Shown here piece after piece: positions 33,661 through 45,079 of a stretch of DNA of 64,000 bases. The translations under genes were made by a program, and so were the position numbers. The first letter of the stretch is position 1. Each line of letters begins with the position of its first letter. Under the pieces are notes generated by a model. The model was not told the DNA's origin and did not search any database. It saw only the letters and a list, made by a program, of their open reading frames with translations. This DNA is from Prorocentrum cordatum (lineage: Eukaryota > Sar > Dinophyceae > Prorocentrales > Prorocentraceae): assembly GCA_963575745.1 (NCBI GenBank), contig CAUYUJ010009446.1:125646-189645 (forward strand), in the 5' to 3' direction.

Positions 33661-36600
33661 GGGGCGATGCTTGGAACAGCTACGAGCCTTGTGGCTGCGC
33701 GCCGCACTGCTCAGGCAAGCGCCAGCCCCTGGGATCCCCAGGGCTTCCTAATGGCCCGAAGGCGACAACGAACGGTCAACAGCAGGGAATGCGAGAGATG
33801 AAAGAGAAAGTAGCAAAAGAGATTTCCGACCCAAACTGCCCAGTCAAGAGATCATTGTTTCCGCGGCAACCTCTGACGGGCCCGTTCCTCCCAGAACGCA
33901 GGCGCCGAGGGGCTCGGCTGGCGCTGATTGGCGAGAACGGGCAAGGCCGATCAGTGACGCGGTGAATTTGGTCTCTCATAGCGCCGAGGTGAAGAGAGAG
34001 ACGCGCCTAACCCCGCGGCGCGCGGGCGCTTCTGACGAGGAAAAGGGGCGGGGTTCTTTGCCAGGCGACGAAGGTGAAATCCCGTTGCTCATCGGGGTTT
34101 CTCTCGGGCGCAGCGCGTCCCAGAGAAGAGCGAAGGGCTCGTCCGACGATGGGGGGTGGGGGCCTGGGGCGCAAGGTTGGGTTGCCCAGGCAGTTCGCCC
34201 CGTCGACCATTCGCGCTGAGTTGCGAGACGGCGCAACTCGCGTCCGCCTCAGCACAGCGAAGCGGTCACTCAAAGACAACCTGTCGCCAGGTTCCTCGAC
34301 GGCCCCGAAAACGCCAACCGACCTGGGCGCCGAGGCCTCGCCCAGAGGCCCTGCCACCAGTAGGGGCGAGTTGAAGGAATCATGATGGCTGGCGCAGGGG
34401 GGGCATGGCGGGGCCTCGAATGTGGCGCTGGCCTGCAAAACACAGCTGAATGCGGACGAGAAAGGATTGTCGAAGGCAGACGCGCCCGTCGCGTTCGACG
34501 CGAGACGAGCACTCGTGAGTTTTGTGACCCCCAGTTGGCCCCTGACGGAACCGGCATCAAGATTGGCCGCCCCGATCTCACGGGAGTTGCAGAAGCTTTC
34601 CTTGAGCCAGTCGCGGCGGGGAGCTCGGTCGGTTCAAGCTCCACGATCGAATCGCGATCGCGAAGAGCACTGGGCCCAGGAAACCACGCAGCGGCAAAGG
34701 TTTGCTTGATGAGAAACAAACCTTTGAGACTGTCGCACCCTCTGGGCACGACATTGAGCCAGCGTTGCTACGCTAGCTCGACAGACTCGCGGAAGGACGA
34801 GGCGCATTCTGTTTGCGCCCGTCTCTGGCCGAGCCGGCGCGGTCTGATGTCGCGTCTGCGTTGCAACAGAATCGCAAAGTACGGGGGCTATAATCGACGC
34901 CGCGAGGCAACGGGGCCCAATTCAAAATGCACGGGTTGCAGGTCGAGGGCGCGGCTCCCACAGGACCATGTCCAGGACAGGGTCGGAGGCCCAACCGCGG
35001 GCTAGAACTGACGGCCCGCGCAGAAAAATACCAAGACAAAGGCTGAGACTTGCGACGATAAGGCGAAAGATCTGAATCGAGAAGGAACGTGATCAGCGGG
35101 GGCCATGGATCTCTCCCCGCGGTGCCCGGCACGTCGGGGCTCTGAAGGGAATGGGCTGCGAAGTCGGCGCTGCGCTTCGCGATTGGCGTGGGCCCCCGTG
35201 AACAAGGATAGCGGGCCGCCTGCGCGTTCCCTATCGCGCGCGCTGTAGCTCGGGAAGCTGACTGCACGAATGCGTTCGTGAATGGCGCCCAAGTCAGTCC
35301 CGATTCCTGATCGCGCGATTCGTCGGCATCTCGAGTTGCGCCCCTTTGCAAATCCAGATCTTCTGCATCCGGACTTCGGTCCGCGCGGCGCGTTCGACTG
35401 GACTCTCGCGGGCCCGGGCCAAGCCCCGGTGGATCTGAGGAGTCAGTTGGAGGGTTGGAAGAAAAACCGGATGCAAACTGGATCGAGACGACATTGTGCC
35501 ACTGGCCTAGGAGAATAATATCGATGTCGGGTCTGGTAAATTAGAGTCTGCTTGTAGAGGTGGTTCTGGGGGTTGAGAGGGTCAGGCCAGATCGGGGCAT
35601 TGGGGCTGCGCCGAGGAGTTTGCAGGGACGTCGCGGAAGTTATCCAAATGCGCGAAGTCGAATAAGGAAATGAGGTTTGGCGTCTCACCGCTGGCCCCCG
35701 GCGGCGGCAGGGCCGCTCCTCATCGGGCTGGGTCGCGGGGAGCCGCCCGAACTGGCGCTTTGCGACGATCCCCAATATGACTTCGAAGTCGAAAGAGACA
35801 ATGTTATCGCCGTGGCTCTGCAGCGGTATTTCGCGGGGGCCCATTTATCTGCAACGACGGGGCTGGTCATTCGCTGAGTGAAGTACGACGCTCCCTGAGG
35901 GTGGGGGAAGTCCTGGGCGCCCGACGACAACGACCCGCTATCGCGGGCCATGTTTGAGTCCGCGGTCGATGTCGACGAGCAATGTAACGACCCGCGCGAA
36001 ATTATTCGAAACGGTGCAAGTAGCGGTCCATCCCACGTGCACCTCGACTGGCATGCCCAGGGTACATGACGAGATGTGGAAGGGCATGTACGTCAATGAG
36101 GCCATCTGTCATCTTGACCCTGACACTGCGGCTATGGTAAGAGAGCTTTTGTCAGATCGGATAGGGCACGAAAGGGTCGACACTGCTCACAAGATCCTAG
36201 GAGAGGATTGCATGCTCACTGGCACGTGCAGGTCCCAGGATACGATCGGAAAGATGCGCGGAGCCATTGGCTCTCGCGGTCGTCTGCCGATTACAATCGC
36301 AGTCTCGGTGGTCCGAAACAGCGGGGCATAGATCTCTTTGGCTGGGCCAGAAAAGGGCCCGCGGTTGGATCATCCCCCCGCTTAAAGTGGCAGGGCAACG
36401 GCGGCCGATGGTCTCAAAGGGATCGCCCCAGTAACAGACTGCATCGTAGTCTCTGTCAGCCTTGCGTCTGGCGAAAGAGATGCCGTGATGGGGCACGCTG
36501 AGACGGGCGGCTCCTCCACCGTCGCGGCGAGGCCCCGCGGATGCCGATGCGAAGCCCGCCGGCCCGGCGGGCCGTGACTCTGCCGCGGGCGCCGACGACG

Positions 36601-37760
36601 GCGGTCGTCAGCCCAGGCCAGACGATGACGAATGGGGGGCCGATTCGGGAATTGACGCCGACAGATGCGGCTGTCGTCAAGATCGCGTTTGGAGGAACGC
36701 CGAGGGCGATTCTAGGTGGATCCCAGGTAAGGGCAGCAGCCCCAAGAGGTATAGTTCGCAGTCCCCCGAAAACGATTGCGCGAGCAAGCGGGCTAGCGGG
36801 CAACCGCGGGAGCTGCAAGAGAAAGGGAAAGAAAGGAAGTGCTCGAACACGTGGGGAAACCGAGGAAGTGCCTCCTCTTCGGCGCCCTGGCAAGTGTCGC
36901 CATCTTGGCTCAACATCGAGAGTTCCCGTCATGTGTCTAGCGGTCGCCAGAGGAGACCGCGATGAAGGTGGCCGCGCTGCGACCGGGGCGGGGATTGCGG
37001 GAAGTGATCCATGGAATAGAACCAGAGTAGCAGCTGGCAGGGGGCTCCCAGGTAGGCTGAGCGGGAAGGGCCGCGTCGGCTGAGCGAACCGCGCCGTGTG
37101 CCCCGCGGGCCTGTCGAATTAGTGAGAATTAAGGCTTCGTCTGCTGCTGAGCCCAAGCCTCTGTAGCAGGAGCAGGCGCAATTCGGACGGGCTGCGCCGT
37201 GAAAGTGTTTCTAGGTCCTGGCGCTCCCTGGCGAGATGTACCGGGGCTGGCCAGCGACGGCATGGAGGCTAGGGAAACCGCCGCGGGGTGAGTCGTTATT
37301 GTCGGTCTTCCTGCTTGTCTTTTACGCGAGACCCCGCGCGCGCGCCCGCGCGTTGGGTTCAAGAGAACCGTGACCGCGGGGCGCGGCTGGTGCCCGGCGG
37401 AACAGGGCGCGCGCGCCTCTCTCTTAACGCGCGCGTATCACCATTCTTTTTCACCTCCACTTGGCGGGAGTGCTTGGCTATGTCGTATGGCTTCGCGAAG
37501 AGCCCCTCCGTCAGTAAGATTCTGGAAAAGGGAAGCCCTGAGCAAGGAGACCCGAGCAAGGACAACGCCCTTCTGCTCAAATCTAAGGGTTCTCTGGGAA
37601 ATAACTGATGAGGTAGGCGGAGGGGTGGAGGTGGAGAGAGGGGGCGAGGCGGAGGGGAGGGACATCGCTTAACAGGCGCTAGATGGCTTCAGAATTGGAT
37701 TCGGGGTGCTGGAGCCGCCGCGAGGGCATGCCAACTAGCGAGGGCGAGGGCGGATGCGCA
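33661..37760. other. 4.1-kb stretch of intron 2 without recognisable genes
   Basis: I looked on both strands for conserved motifs. Open frames are short (up to ~200 aa) and arise from high GC; none shows a recognisable domain. The only one with fairly natural composition is listed separately (35954-36331). Sequence is unique, with no tandem repeats longer than a few units. Confidence 0.6.
35954..36331 (+). CDS. hypothetical 125-aa ORF in intron 2
   Basis: ATG 35954 to stop 36329-36331. It contains RVHDEMWKGMYVNEAICHLD and MVRELLSDRIGHERVDTAHK, of balanced composition unlike the repeat-derived frames nearby. No domain, signal or membrane segment is recognised. It could be a decayed retrotransposon piece or chance. 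I include it because it is the only natural-looking ORF in a 4-kb blank region. Confidence 0.25.
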   Translation: MSPRSMSTSNVTTRAKLFETVQVAVHPTCTSTGMPRVHDEMWKGMYVNEAICHLDPDTAAMVRELLSDRIGHERVDTAHKILGEDCMLTGTCRSQDTIGKMRGAIGSRGRLPITIAVSVVRNSGA

Positions 37761-37875
37761 AAGAAAGGGGCGGGGAGGGGAATGCGGAGGGGGGCAGGGA
37801 AGGGGAGGAGAGGGGAAGGGGAGGGGGGGACGGGGGGGGGGGGGGGGTGGCGGGGGGAGGTAACGAGGGAGAGCA
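37750..37875. repeat. G-rich tract with G17-type run
   Basis: GGGGA repeats lead into uninterrupted guanine runs (about 37825-37856). The tract can form G-quadruplexes and is likely hard to sequence accurately. Confidence 0.85.
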
Positions 37876-38074
37876 CGAAGGAGGCATGAGGGGAGAGGGG
37901 GTTGGCCAAACTAGGTGCGCTCGCACCATATCTGACATCCAACCTCATCCCACCCATCCCTTCCCACTGCGTTGGTTTCTTCTCTACCCGCGGACGCGTG
38001 TGATGGCGAAAATTGAACTTCCCAAGAGACCCCATCGTGTTATGCACAGTCGGAACATGGGGAGCAGCGTACAT

Positions 38075-38330
38075 AGGCAGAGGAGGAGGAGGAGGAGGAG
38101 GAGGAGGAGGAGGCGGATGATCAGGAGGATGAGCAGGATGAAGTGAGGAGGAGGAGGAGCAAGAGGAGGACAAGGACGAACAGCATAATCGGGAACTGGA
38201 GTGGAAGGAGCGGGAGGAGCAGGGGGTCTACGGGAAGACGGAGAAGAGGAACGAGGGGGCGACAACGATGAGGAAGGACTTGGATCCAGAAAAATGGCCC
38301 ACGCTGAAATGAGAATGCCGTTCTGGACGA
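38075..38330. repeat. GGA-rich tract
   Basis: GGAGGA runs at 38079-38112 and degenerate GGA/GAG to about 38275. It is followed at 38280-38460 and 38460-39200 by unique, non-coding-looking sequence in which I see no feature. Confidence 0.75.
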
Positions 38331-39223
38331 CAACAGCAAAGCGCCGATCCCAAGATGAAGCCAGCCTTGCAGCGGCATCACCATTCTGAGACACCGGAGA
38401 CCTTCAACACATATTCACGACATTCTGAATAACCAAAAGAAGCTTGTTCAGGGGGGGCACTCCCCAGCCGTCTTCGGGAGAGGAGAGTAGTACTCATATT
38501 GAGTAATTGTGGGTTGGAGCAGGGGGCGGGGTGGATGGAGGGAGGTGGGGAAGGAAATGGGATGGATGCAGGGGAGGGGGGGGGGCGGGGGTTGGAACGG
38601 GGGGGTTCTCAATCCTGGGTTTCCCTCCTCGATCTTCCCTCCCCTCCTCCCCATCGATCCTCGATCCTCCTCCCTCGCCTTCGATCCTCGAGGAACGAGG
38701 GAGGGGCAGGGATAGGTGGGAGGCGTGCGCGCCTGGGTCTTGGAGCAGGCCAGACGGGGCAGGCCCGAGGCCGCAGCGAGGGTCAGTGCAGGCTCGCTGC
38801 TCGTCGGGAGGCTCGGACGAGGTTTCAGGTCCGCTGGCCGACAGGTTCGGTTGCTGCTCCATGTTGCTCTTCTCGTCCCATGCTCATCCAGTGCTCCTCC
38901 TCGTCATCGTTGTCGTCGCTTCCTTCTCTGCACCCATGTTCTTCTCCCGGCCTTTTTCCTCCTCGCCGTAGTCGTGTTTGCCCTCCAGCCGCCATAATGT
39001 GCACTCTCTTTTCCCTGCGGTCGATCTAGTATCTTGAGTTTGTTTGGTGTTGCTGCCTCTAATTATCCGTTTCTCTCTCTATATATCTCTCTTTATCCCG
39101 TATACATGTGTACATATATGTATATATGTGTGTACGTATACGTAACACCCCGCAGTTGCGGGTAAGGGTGAGGGAGCCAGCGCGGGGTTGGTCCCAGGGG
39201 TGTCGTGGGCGGGGACGGCGACA

Positions 39224-39345
39224 ACATAAACAACAATGCGACAACGACAACAACAACAACAGCAACAACAACAACAACAACAACCTCAACAACAACAACC
39301 ACAACAACAACAACCACAACAACAATAACGACAACAACAACAGTC
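39224..39345. repeat. (CAA)n microsatellite
   Basis: CAA/ACA trinucleotides with minor variants, immediately upstream of D repeat copy 1. Confidence 0.93.
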
Positions 39346-39490
39346 ATTTTAAGACTGTTCGCCCTTATCTGCTCGAGTGTCCAATCACGCCTATTTCCCA
39401 AATCCTCGATACCCGCCCTCTTCGTCTTCGATCGAATCCCTTTTGGGGGGTATACCTTTCTTCCCTGCATGCCGGGCCCTGGCAAGCGGC
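39345..39490 (+). repeat. interspersed repeat D, copy 1
   Basis: Starts CATTTTAAGACTGTTCGC after a (CAA)n tract and shares CGATACCCGCCCTCTTCGTC-TTCGAT and CCCTTT-GGGGGG with copy 2 at 40832-40990, which also follows (CAA)n. The two copies are about 80% alike by eye. Confidence 0.82.
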
Positions 39491-39589
39491 GTGGCGGCCG
39501 CGGACCGTCGGCCTGACCAGCGGCAGCGCTGATCGGCGGGGCGGCCGCGGACCGTCGACCCGACCCCAAGAGGGACGGACAGGGGACCG

Positions 39590-39765
<176 letters not shown>

Positions 39766-39789
39766 CGAGAGCGAAAGAGAACGACAGCA

Positions 39790-40362
39790 GGGCCACAAGG
39801 ACACGAAGTAGGCCACGAAGGGCAACAGCGGGGACACGAAGGGAATGCGTATGGGGCCACGAAAAGCGCGAACGAGCGGGGGCCACGAAGGGCAGATAAT
39901 GCGGGGCCACAGAAGGCAACGATGGGGCCACTGAGGGTAGCAACTGGGCCACGTAGGACAGATGCGTATGGGGCCACCACGGGCGCGAACGAGCGGGGGC
40001 CACGAAGGGCATACATATATGGGGCCACGAAGGGCAGCGAGGGTGCCACGAAGGGATGCAACGGGGCCGTGAAGGGCAGCGAGGGGGCCACGAAGGGCTG
40101 CAACGGGGCCACGAAGGGCTGCGACGGGGCCACGAAGGGCAGCGAGGGGGCCACGAAGGGCTGCAATTGGGCCACGAAACAAAGCGAGGGGGCCACGAAG
40201 GACTGCAACGGGGCCACGAAGGGCAGCGGGAAGGCCACGAGGGGCTGCAACGGGGCCACGAAGGGCAGCGAGTGGCCCACGAGGGGCTGCAACGGGGCCA
40301 CGAAACAAAGCGAGGGGGCCACGAAGGGCTGCAACGGGGCCACGAAGGGCAGCGAGATCCCG
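39790..40362 (+). repeat. GGGGCCACGAAGGGC tandem repeat
   Basis: Units of about 21 bp paired into 42-bp units: GGGGCCACGAAGGGCAGCGA and GGGGCCACGAAGGGCTGCAA alternate. The core GGGGCCACGAA is also the core of the inverted ~100-bp family at 14.7-15.1 kb (reverse complement TTCGTGGCCCC at 2.3-7.6 kb), so the two families are related. Confidence 0.92.
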
Positions 40363-40439
40363 ATTCTTATGTAATCTGTACTATACGGGAATCCTAAGCG
40401 TGAGCGCGACTCCTGGGTGCCTGGGTGTCGGGAGCGCGG

Positions 40440-40645
40440 CGCTTTGGTAAATTGCAGGAAGTTCCAACGCAAGGGCGCTATTCTTCAGTAGATTGCAAGC
40501 AAGTCTCCAGCGAGAGCGCGACTCCAGAGCGCCGGGATAATAAATTCTAAAGAAGTCCCGAGCGAGAGCGCGATTCCGGAATAAAGCGCGAAGAAGTCTC
40601 GGGCGGGAGCGGGGGTCTTGGCTAAATTGTAAGGCAGTATCCGGC
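40440..40645 (-). repeat. degenerate copies of the 41-bp unit
   Basis: GAAGTTCCAACGCAAGGGCG, AAGTCTCCAGCGAGAGCGCG and similar at ~45-60-bp spacing, diverged from the array at 41215-41590. Confidence 0.65.
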
Positions 40646-40647
40646 GG

Positions 40648-40831
40648 CAACCGTCGTAGTAAACCGGGGGCCAACGACACAGTTTGACCCTCAAGTATTC
40701 CCCTGGTAAAAAAAAACAGTGTGCGAGCCCCGGGAAGGGCACTTCAATTGAAGACAGTGTGCGCCGGACGGGGGGATCAACTATAAATAATCATTCTTCA
40801 GAAATGAAAGTTCAACAACAACAACAACAAC
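40648..40831 (+). repeat. interspersed repeat E, copy 1 (SINE-like, CAA tail)
   Basis: About 184 bp with ACACAGTTTGA, GTGCGAGCCCCGGG, GGCACTTCAAT, GGGGGGATCAAC, TTCTTCA-GAATGA and GAGTTCAACAACAACAAC as tail. It matches copy 2 at 41585-41782. GTGCGAGCCCCGGG loosely resembles a tRNA B-box. Length and a simple 3' tail suggest a SINE, but no A-box or target duplication was found. Confidence 0.72.
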
Positions 40832-40990
40832 CATTTTAAGGCTGTACGCTCTTACTTGCCCGCGAGTCATTCAACACGTATATCCTACACCCTCGATGCC
40901 CGCCCTCTTCGTCTTCGATCACACCCCTTTCGGGGGGATTATTTCTCTTTGCTGGGGCCGGCGGGCTTAGACCCACGGGCAAACCGGAAC
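40832..40990 (+). repeat. interspersed repeat D, copy 2
   Basis: Begins CCATTTTAAGGCTGTACGC directly after the CAA tail of E copy 1 and shares the TCGATGCCCGCCCTCTTCGT core with copy 1. Confidence 0.82.
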
Positions 40991-41214
40991 GGGCGGACAA
41001 TCCTTCGGGGGCGTACATCTCTCTGCCCGCCATTGGAATTGGCGCGGGCCCTGCAAGAGGAGGAGGGGGAGAACGAGGGAGAGTGGGAGGAAGGGGAGGG
41101 GGAAGGACGAAGGAAGAGGGAAGATACCACGTTGTGAAGGCGTCCTTGGCGCGTGCGTGACGTCGCACGCGAGAGCGCAGTCCTAAGTACATTGTAAGGA
41201 AATCTCGGGCGGAA

Positions 41215-41590
41215 GCGGGGGCCCTGACTAAGTTGCGAGGAAGTCTCAAGCGGGAGCGCCGTTCCTGAGCAAATTGCACGGAAGTCTCAGGCGGGAGCGG
41301 GGGTCCTCACTAAATTGCGAGGAAGTCTCAGGCGGGAGCGCCGTTCCTGAGTCAATTGCGCGGAAATGTCAGGCAGGAGCGGGGGTCCTGAGTAAAATTC
41401 GAAGAAGTCTCAGGCGGGAGCGCCGTTCCCACGTAAATTGCACGGAAGTCTCAGGCGGGAGCGGGGGTCTTGATTACATTGCGAGGAAGTCTCAGACGGG
41501 AGCGCCTTTCCTGAGTAAATTGCGCGGAAGTCTCAGGCGGGAGCGGGGGTCCTGAGTAAAAATCGAGGAAGTCTCAGGCGGGAGCCGTTG
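41215..41590 (-). repeat. 41-bp tandem array (about 9 units) of a satellite core
   Basis: Units contain AATTGCGAGGAAGTCTCAGG then CGGGAGC and GGGGTCCTGAGTAA, with a period near 41 bp. This core is the exact reverse complement of part of the ~160-bp satellite at 9.4-14.1 kb (GCTCCCGCCTGAGACTTCCT). Confidence 0.92.
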
Positions 41591-41782
41591 TTGTTGTAGC
41601 CCGGGGGGCAGGGGCACAGTTTGAGCAGGAAGACTTTCCTTAAGAAAAAACAAGGTGCGAGCCCCGGGGGTGGCACTTCAATCGAAAAAAATCAATGTGC
41701 ACCGGTGGGGGGGATCAACAATAATTATTCTTCAAGAATGAGAGTTCAACAACAACAGCAACAACAACAACAACAACAAAAC
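41585..41782 (+). repeat. interspersed repeat E, copy 2 (SINE-like, CAA tail)
   Basis: See copy 1 at 40648-40831. Here the CAA tail is longer (about 41747-41782) and grades into more CAA to about 41860. Confidence 0.72.
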
Positions 41783-42089
41783 ACTTACAACAGCAACAAC
41801 AACAACAACAACAACAACACCAGCACCAACACCAACAACAACAATAACAACAGCAATCCGCACCGCGAAACCCCACTTCAGCCACACGCCCAGGGACAGG
41901 GAATGACCGGTCGGCCCCCTCACTCTGATATAGGTACCCCTGCAAACGCACCATGACCCCCCCCCGTGGTGCGGTTTCTACATGAAAAGCCATCTGATTC
42001 CTGCTATATTAGCACTTAGTCTTGGCGCTCCTTTCCTAAGGAGCTGTTCGGCCCAGATTGGCAGCGATGTACGCCGCTTGCCCATGCAG

Positions 42090-42700
42090 CCGCGTCGCTC
42101 CCACCTAACACCCACTACTCCACAGCATCCGCCCCACGCGCAACTTGAAACAACCCTTGCACTCCACTCCCTCGTTCTCCACCACCGAGCCCATTACATT
42201 ACTCCACAGCCTCCGTCTCCAACACCACACACACTATTCCACAGCCCCCCTGAAGTGTAACTTGAAGACATCCTGGTACTCAACCCCCTCCGCCTCCACC
42301 ACATCCATTACTCCGAGGCCTCCGTTTCCAACACACCCACTACTCCACAGCCTCCTCCCCAAGTGCATCTTTATTCAATCCTTTTACTCAACCTCCTCCG
42401 TCTCAACCTCAACACCCATTACTCCACAGCCTCCGTCTCCAACGCCACGCGCACTATTCCACAGCCTCCTCCCGAAGTGTAACTTGAAGACATGCTTGTA
42501 CTCTACCCCCTCCATTTCCACCACCACACCCATTACTCCGCAGCCTCCGTTTCGATCACCGCACCCACTACTCCACAGTCTCCTCCCAAAGTGCACCTTG
42601 AACCAATCCTTCTACTTAACGCCCTCCGTCTCAACTACCACGCCCACTACTCCACAGCCTCTGTCTCCAACACCCTCCAACGAATTCTTACCCAGACGCC
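42090..42700. repeat. CT/CA-rich minisatellite of CCATTACTCCACAGCCTCCG units
   Basis: Irregular units of 40-60 bp, grouped in ~110-120-bp blocks, repeat CACCCATTACTCCACAGCCT, CCGTCTCCAACACC and (C/G)AAGTG(C/T)AACTTGAA. The 42700-42924 remainder up to exon 3 is unique and AT-richer, with TATATACGTG-type motifs, and shows no feature. Confidence 0.85.
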
Positions 42701-42924
42701 CGCAGGTCCCGTGAACCACCTTTTCCTCTTCCGGTTCTTCGAGAGGAAAGGAGGGCTCATGGTGCGTGTTGACACCTACACCTGCAGAATTAAGATATAC
42801 ATATGCAGGTACAGACATACATGTACACATATCGATAGATCTATATACGTGTATACGGGTGTATGTATGTTCATAACTGTATACGCATAAACATATAAAA
42901 CTTGTCCCTGCCGTGGCCCGGGAG

Positions 42925-43008
42925 GGCATATGTGCCGGCTCGTTCTTCGAGCGCCTGTTGACACGCTTCTCGGTCCCCGAGGAGATCTTCGGGCCACTAT
43001 CGCTCCAG
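42925..43008 (+). CDS. MoxR/RavA ATPase, exon 3 (FGPLS insert)
   Basis: Twenty-eight codons in phase 0: GICAG, then SFFERLLTRFSVPEEIFGPL and SLQ. The segment TRFS-PEE-FGPLS is diagnostic of the MoxR/RavA group within AAA+ proteins. The acceptor is CCCGGGAG|GGC. The donor is CTCCAG|GCGGGCC at 43009, a GC donor. It is chosen because SLQ then joins ALERDELCRKT, as in RavA (SIQAL), while continuing would read AGQRC and leave the family. Confidence 0.92.
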
Positions 43009-43275
43009 GCGGGCCAGCGCTGCTTGGGCGAAGTGGCGGAGGAGGAGAAGGACGACGAGGAGAGCACAATGAGGATGAGAAGGAGGAAATCTTGTTGCTT
43101 CCCCTTGTGTCGTCCCCATCTCTGGTCGCCCTTCCTCTGGGGCACCCACCCATAATCGTATGGCGGCCGCGAGCGAGCCGTTCTCCTCAAGTCCCCTCCT
43201 TGCCCACCGAGCCGGTGTGTACAGGGAGGGAGGGGGCGATGGCTGCACCTCACGAGGATAACGATAACTTATCCT

Positions 43276-43314
43276 CGCTGGTGGCGACTTATCCTGGATA
43301 AGTCGCCACCAGCG
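43276..43314. repeat. perfect 19-bp palindrome with 1-nt centre
   Basis: Left arm CGCTGGTGGCGACTTATCC (43276-43294), centre T (43295), right arm GGATAAGTCGCCACCAGCG (43296-43314). Just upstream GAGGATAA (about 43254-43261) and TTATCCTC (43269-43276) form a second short inverted repeat that overlaps the first. It lies in MoxR intron 3. The 43315-44015 segment after it holds a short GGA run and no recognised feature. Confidence 0.97.
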
Positions 43315-43876
43315 TTCCAGCGTTCAGGAGGAGGAGGAGGAGGAGGACATTTCAGGATGCGCGCGTCTTCAGTCTTGGCTGGCTGCCCCTGCTTTCAGGA
43401 CCGCACGAGGAGAGCTCCGCACTGTGAAGATGTATGGGCTGGCACGAGCACCGGGTTTCTCGCGCGCCGTGGAGGCCACAGACGTCCGAGGAGGTCGGCG
43501 CGCCAGGGATGTGAGGGTGCAGCACGAGGCCGACGACTCAGGAGGCCGTCCAGCGTCATACGGGCGGGGCTTCGGCGTCTCAGGCGGCCAGCCATTGAGA
43601 GCACCGCCGCCCGCGCCCGTGCAGCACCGCGTCGGAGCTGTTAAGTGAACAGCATGGGCACGGATCAGCCTTGAACGCAGCCTTCAATCCCGCGCCGTCA
43701 GGCTTGCGCAGCTGCTGAACAGCGGGCGGACCAACGGATTGAGCCCGTAGAGAACTTGCGCACCCTGATTGCGCAGCATCTCCAACAAGGACGTCGAGGG
43801 CACGGCAGCGCAGAGCTCGACGAAGGCTGATGGCTCGATCAGTTATGTCAGGAAGCCCGTCGATGGAGCCGTATTC

Positions 43877-44650
43877 AATCTGCTATGCTCCACGTGGCTA
43901 GGTAGCCAAAGCAATGGACATTAGAGTGCGGATGAGGACCATCAGGATGGTGCCTTTGAATGCCTTCTCCTCCGTCGCGCTGGAAAAAACGCGCATTGGT
44001 AAGGCCAGCAAAGATAATCATCCACTGCCGACCAAGACCAACACCAACCATGGTTGCCGAAGCATGTCGATTGACAGCAATTGGGCTTGCACGGGCCAAT
44101 TTGCAAATGTGCAGAAACGGTGTGCGAGGATGAACGACTGACCAAGGTAGTCGCCAGACGTTTCCACAAAGCGCACGCTGCCGACCGGGTTCTCCACCAG
44201 CATGGCCAGTATTGATGGGGCAAAATTATCAGAACGGTCGTCAAGCTCGTCACTTAGAGCGCGAAGTTCGACAGGGTGGTCATCCTGGCGCGGGCACTTA
44301 CTACAACACACTCGCCGAACATCTCGTGAAGCTTGTGGTGATCGCCTCATGTTCGACGATCTCTGCGTACATGTATCTCCAGGCAAGTCTTCGCGAAGCA
44401 CGGCTGAATAACGCGCAAGAGCTTCTCCAGCCGCAGCGACACGCCGGAGTGGCGCAGCAGTGGCTCTGGCCCGACTCGTCTTCGGCGAAGATGAGCCACA
44501 AGTGCGTGAGCTCGCTGCAGACGTCCAAGCTGAAGGCGCACCACGCGCAGCCCAACGCCAGTTGTCTCCCCACCCTCTTGACGGCCCGAGGCGTGTGCAA
44601 GGCGCGTGCCGCCGCTCAGCAGGAAGTCGGCGAGCTGATTCTGCCATGTA
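43877..44650 (-). pseudogene. decayed coding-like sequence, family unknown
   Basis: On the minus strand, natural-looking protein segments appear in different frames: SLDVCSELTHLWLIFAEDES (about 44555-44495), LRALSDELDDRSDNFAPSIL (about 44265-44205), VRFVETSGDYLGQSFILAHR (about 44175-44115) and IIFAGLTNARFFQRDGGEGI (about 44020-43960). Frame changes link them, so this looks like an old retrocopy or transposon gene. No domain recognised. It lies in MoxR intron 3, antisense to the gene. Confidence 0.35.
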
Positions 44651-45079
44651 CCGGCGTGTGCCGAGCACGTGCGACAGGACCCCGAAAGGACGCCAGGAGG
44701 AGGAGAGGCAGGAGGAGCACCGACAGGAGTCAGAGCAGAAGAGGCAGGGGGAGGGGGAGGGAGACGCTGACGGGAGGGGCAGGGGGAGGAGAAGACGGAG
44801 GAGAATGAGGAGAACGATAACCATAATGAGGAGCACAAGGCGTGGAATCGGGCAATGGCCTTAGGGGGACTCCCCCTCTCTTGTCTTCATCTGTATCGTC
44901 CTCTCTTCCTCGTCCCCTCCCTTCCTCTCCCCTTTCCCATCCATCCCCTCTTTTTGCTCCTCCTCTGCCTGATGCATCCTCCGCCCACGTTTCTTATCCT
45001 CCCTCTCACACCCACAGATGTGTCGATAGGGCGGGCCAGGCGTCTCGCCTCAGTCTTCTTCGCCACTTATGATAATGCA

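Noticed and set aside
36894-36913. SL-like string GTCGCCATCTTGGCTCAAC
   Set aside because: Sixteen of 20 bases match DinoSL, but no element, ORF or boundary begins there, and this level of match is plausible by chance in 64 kb.
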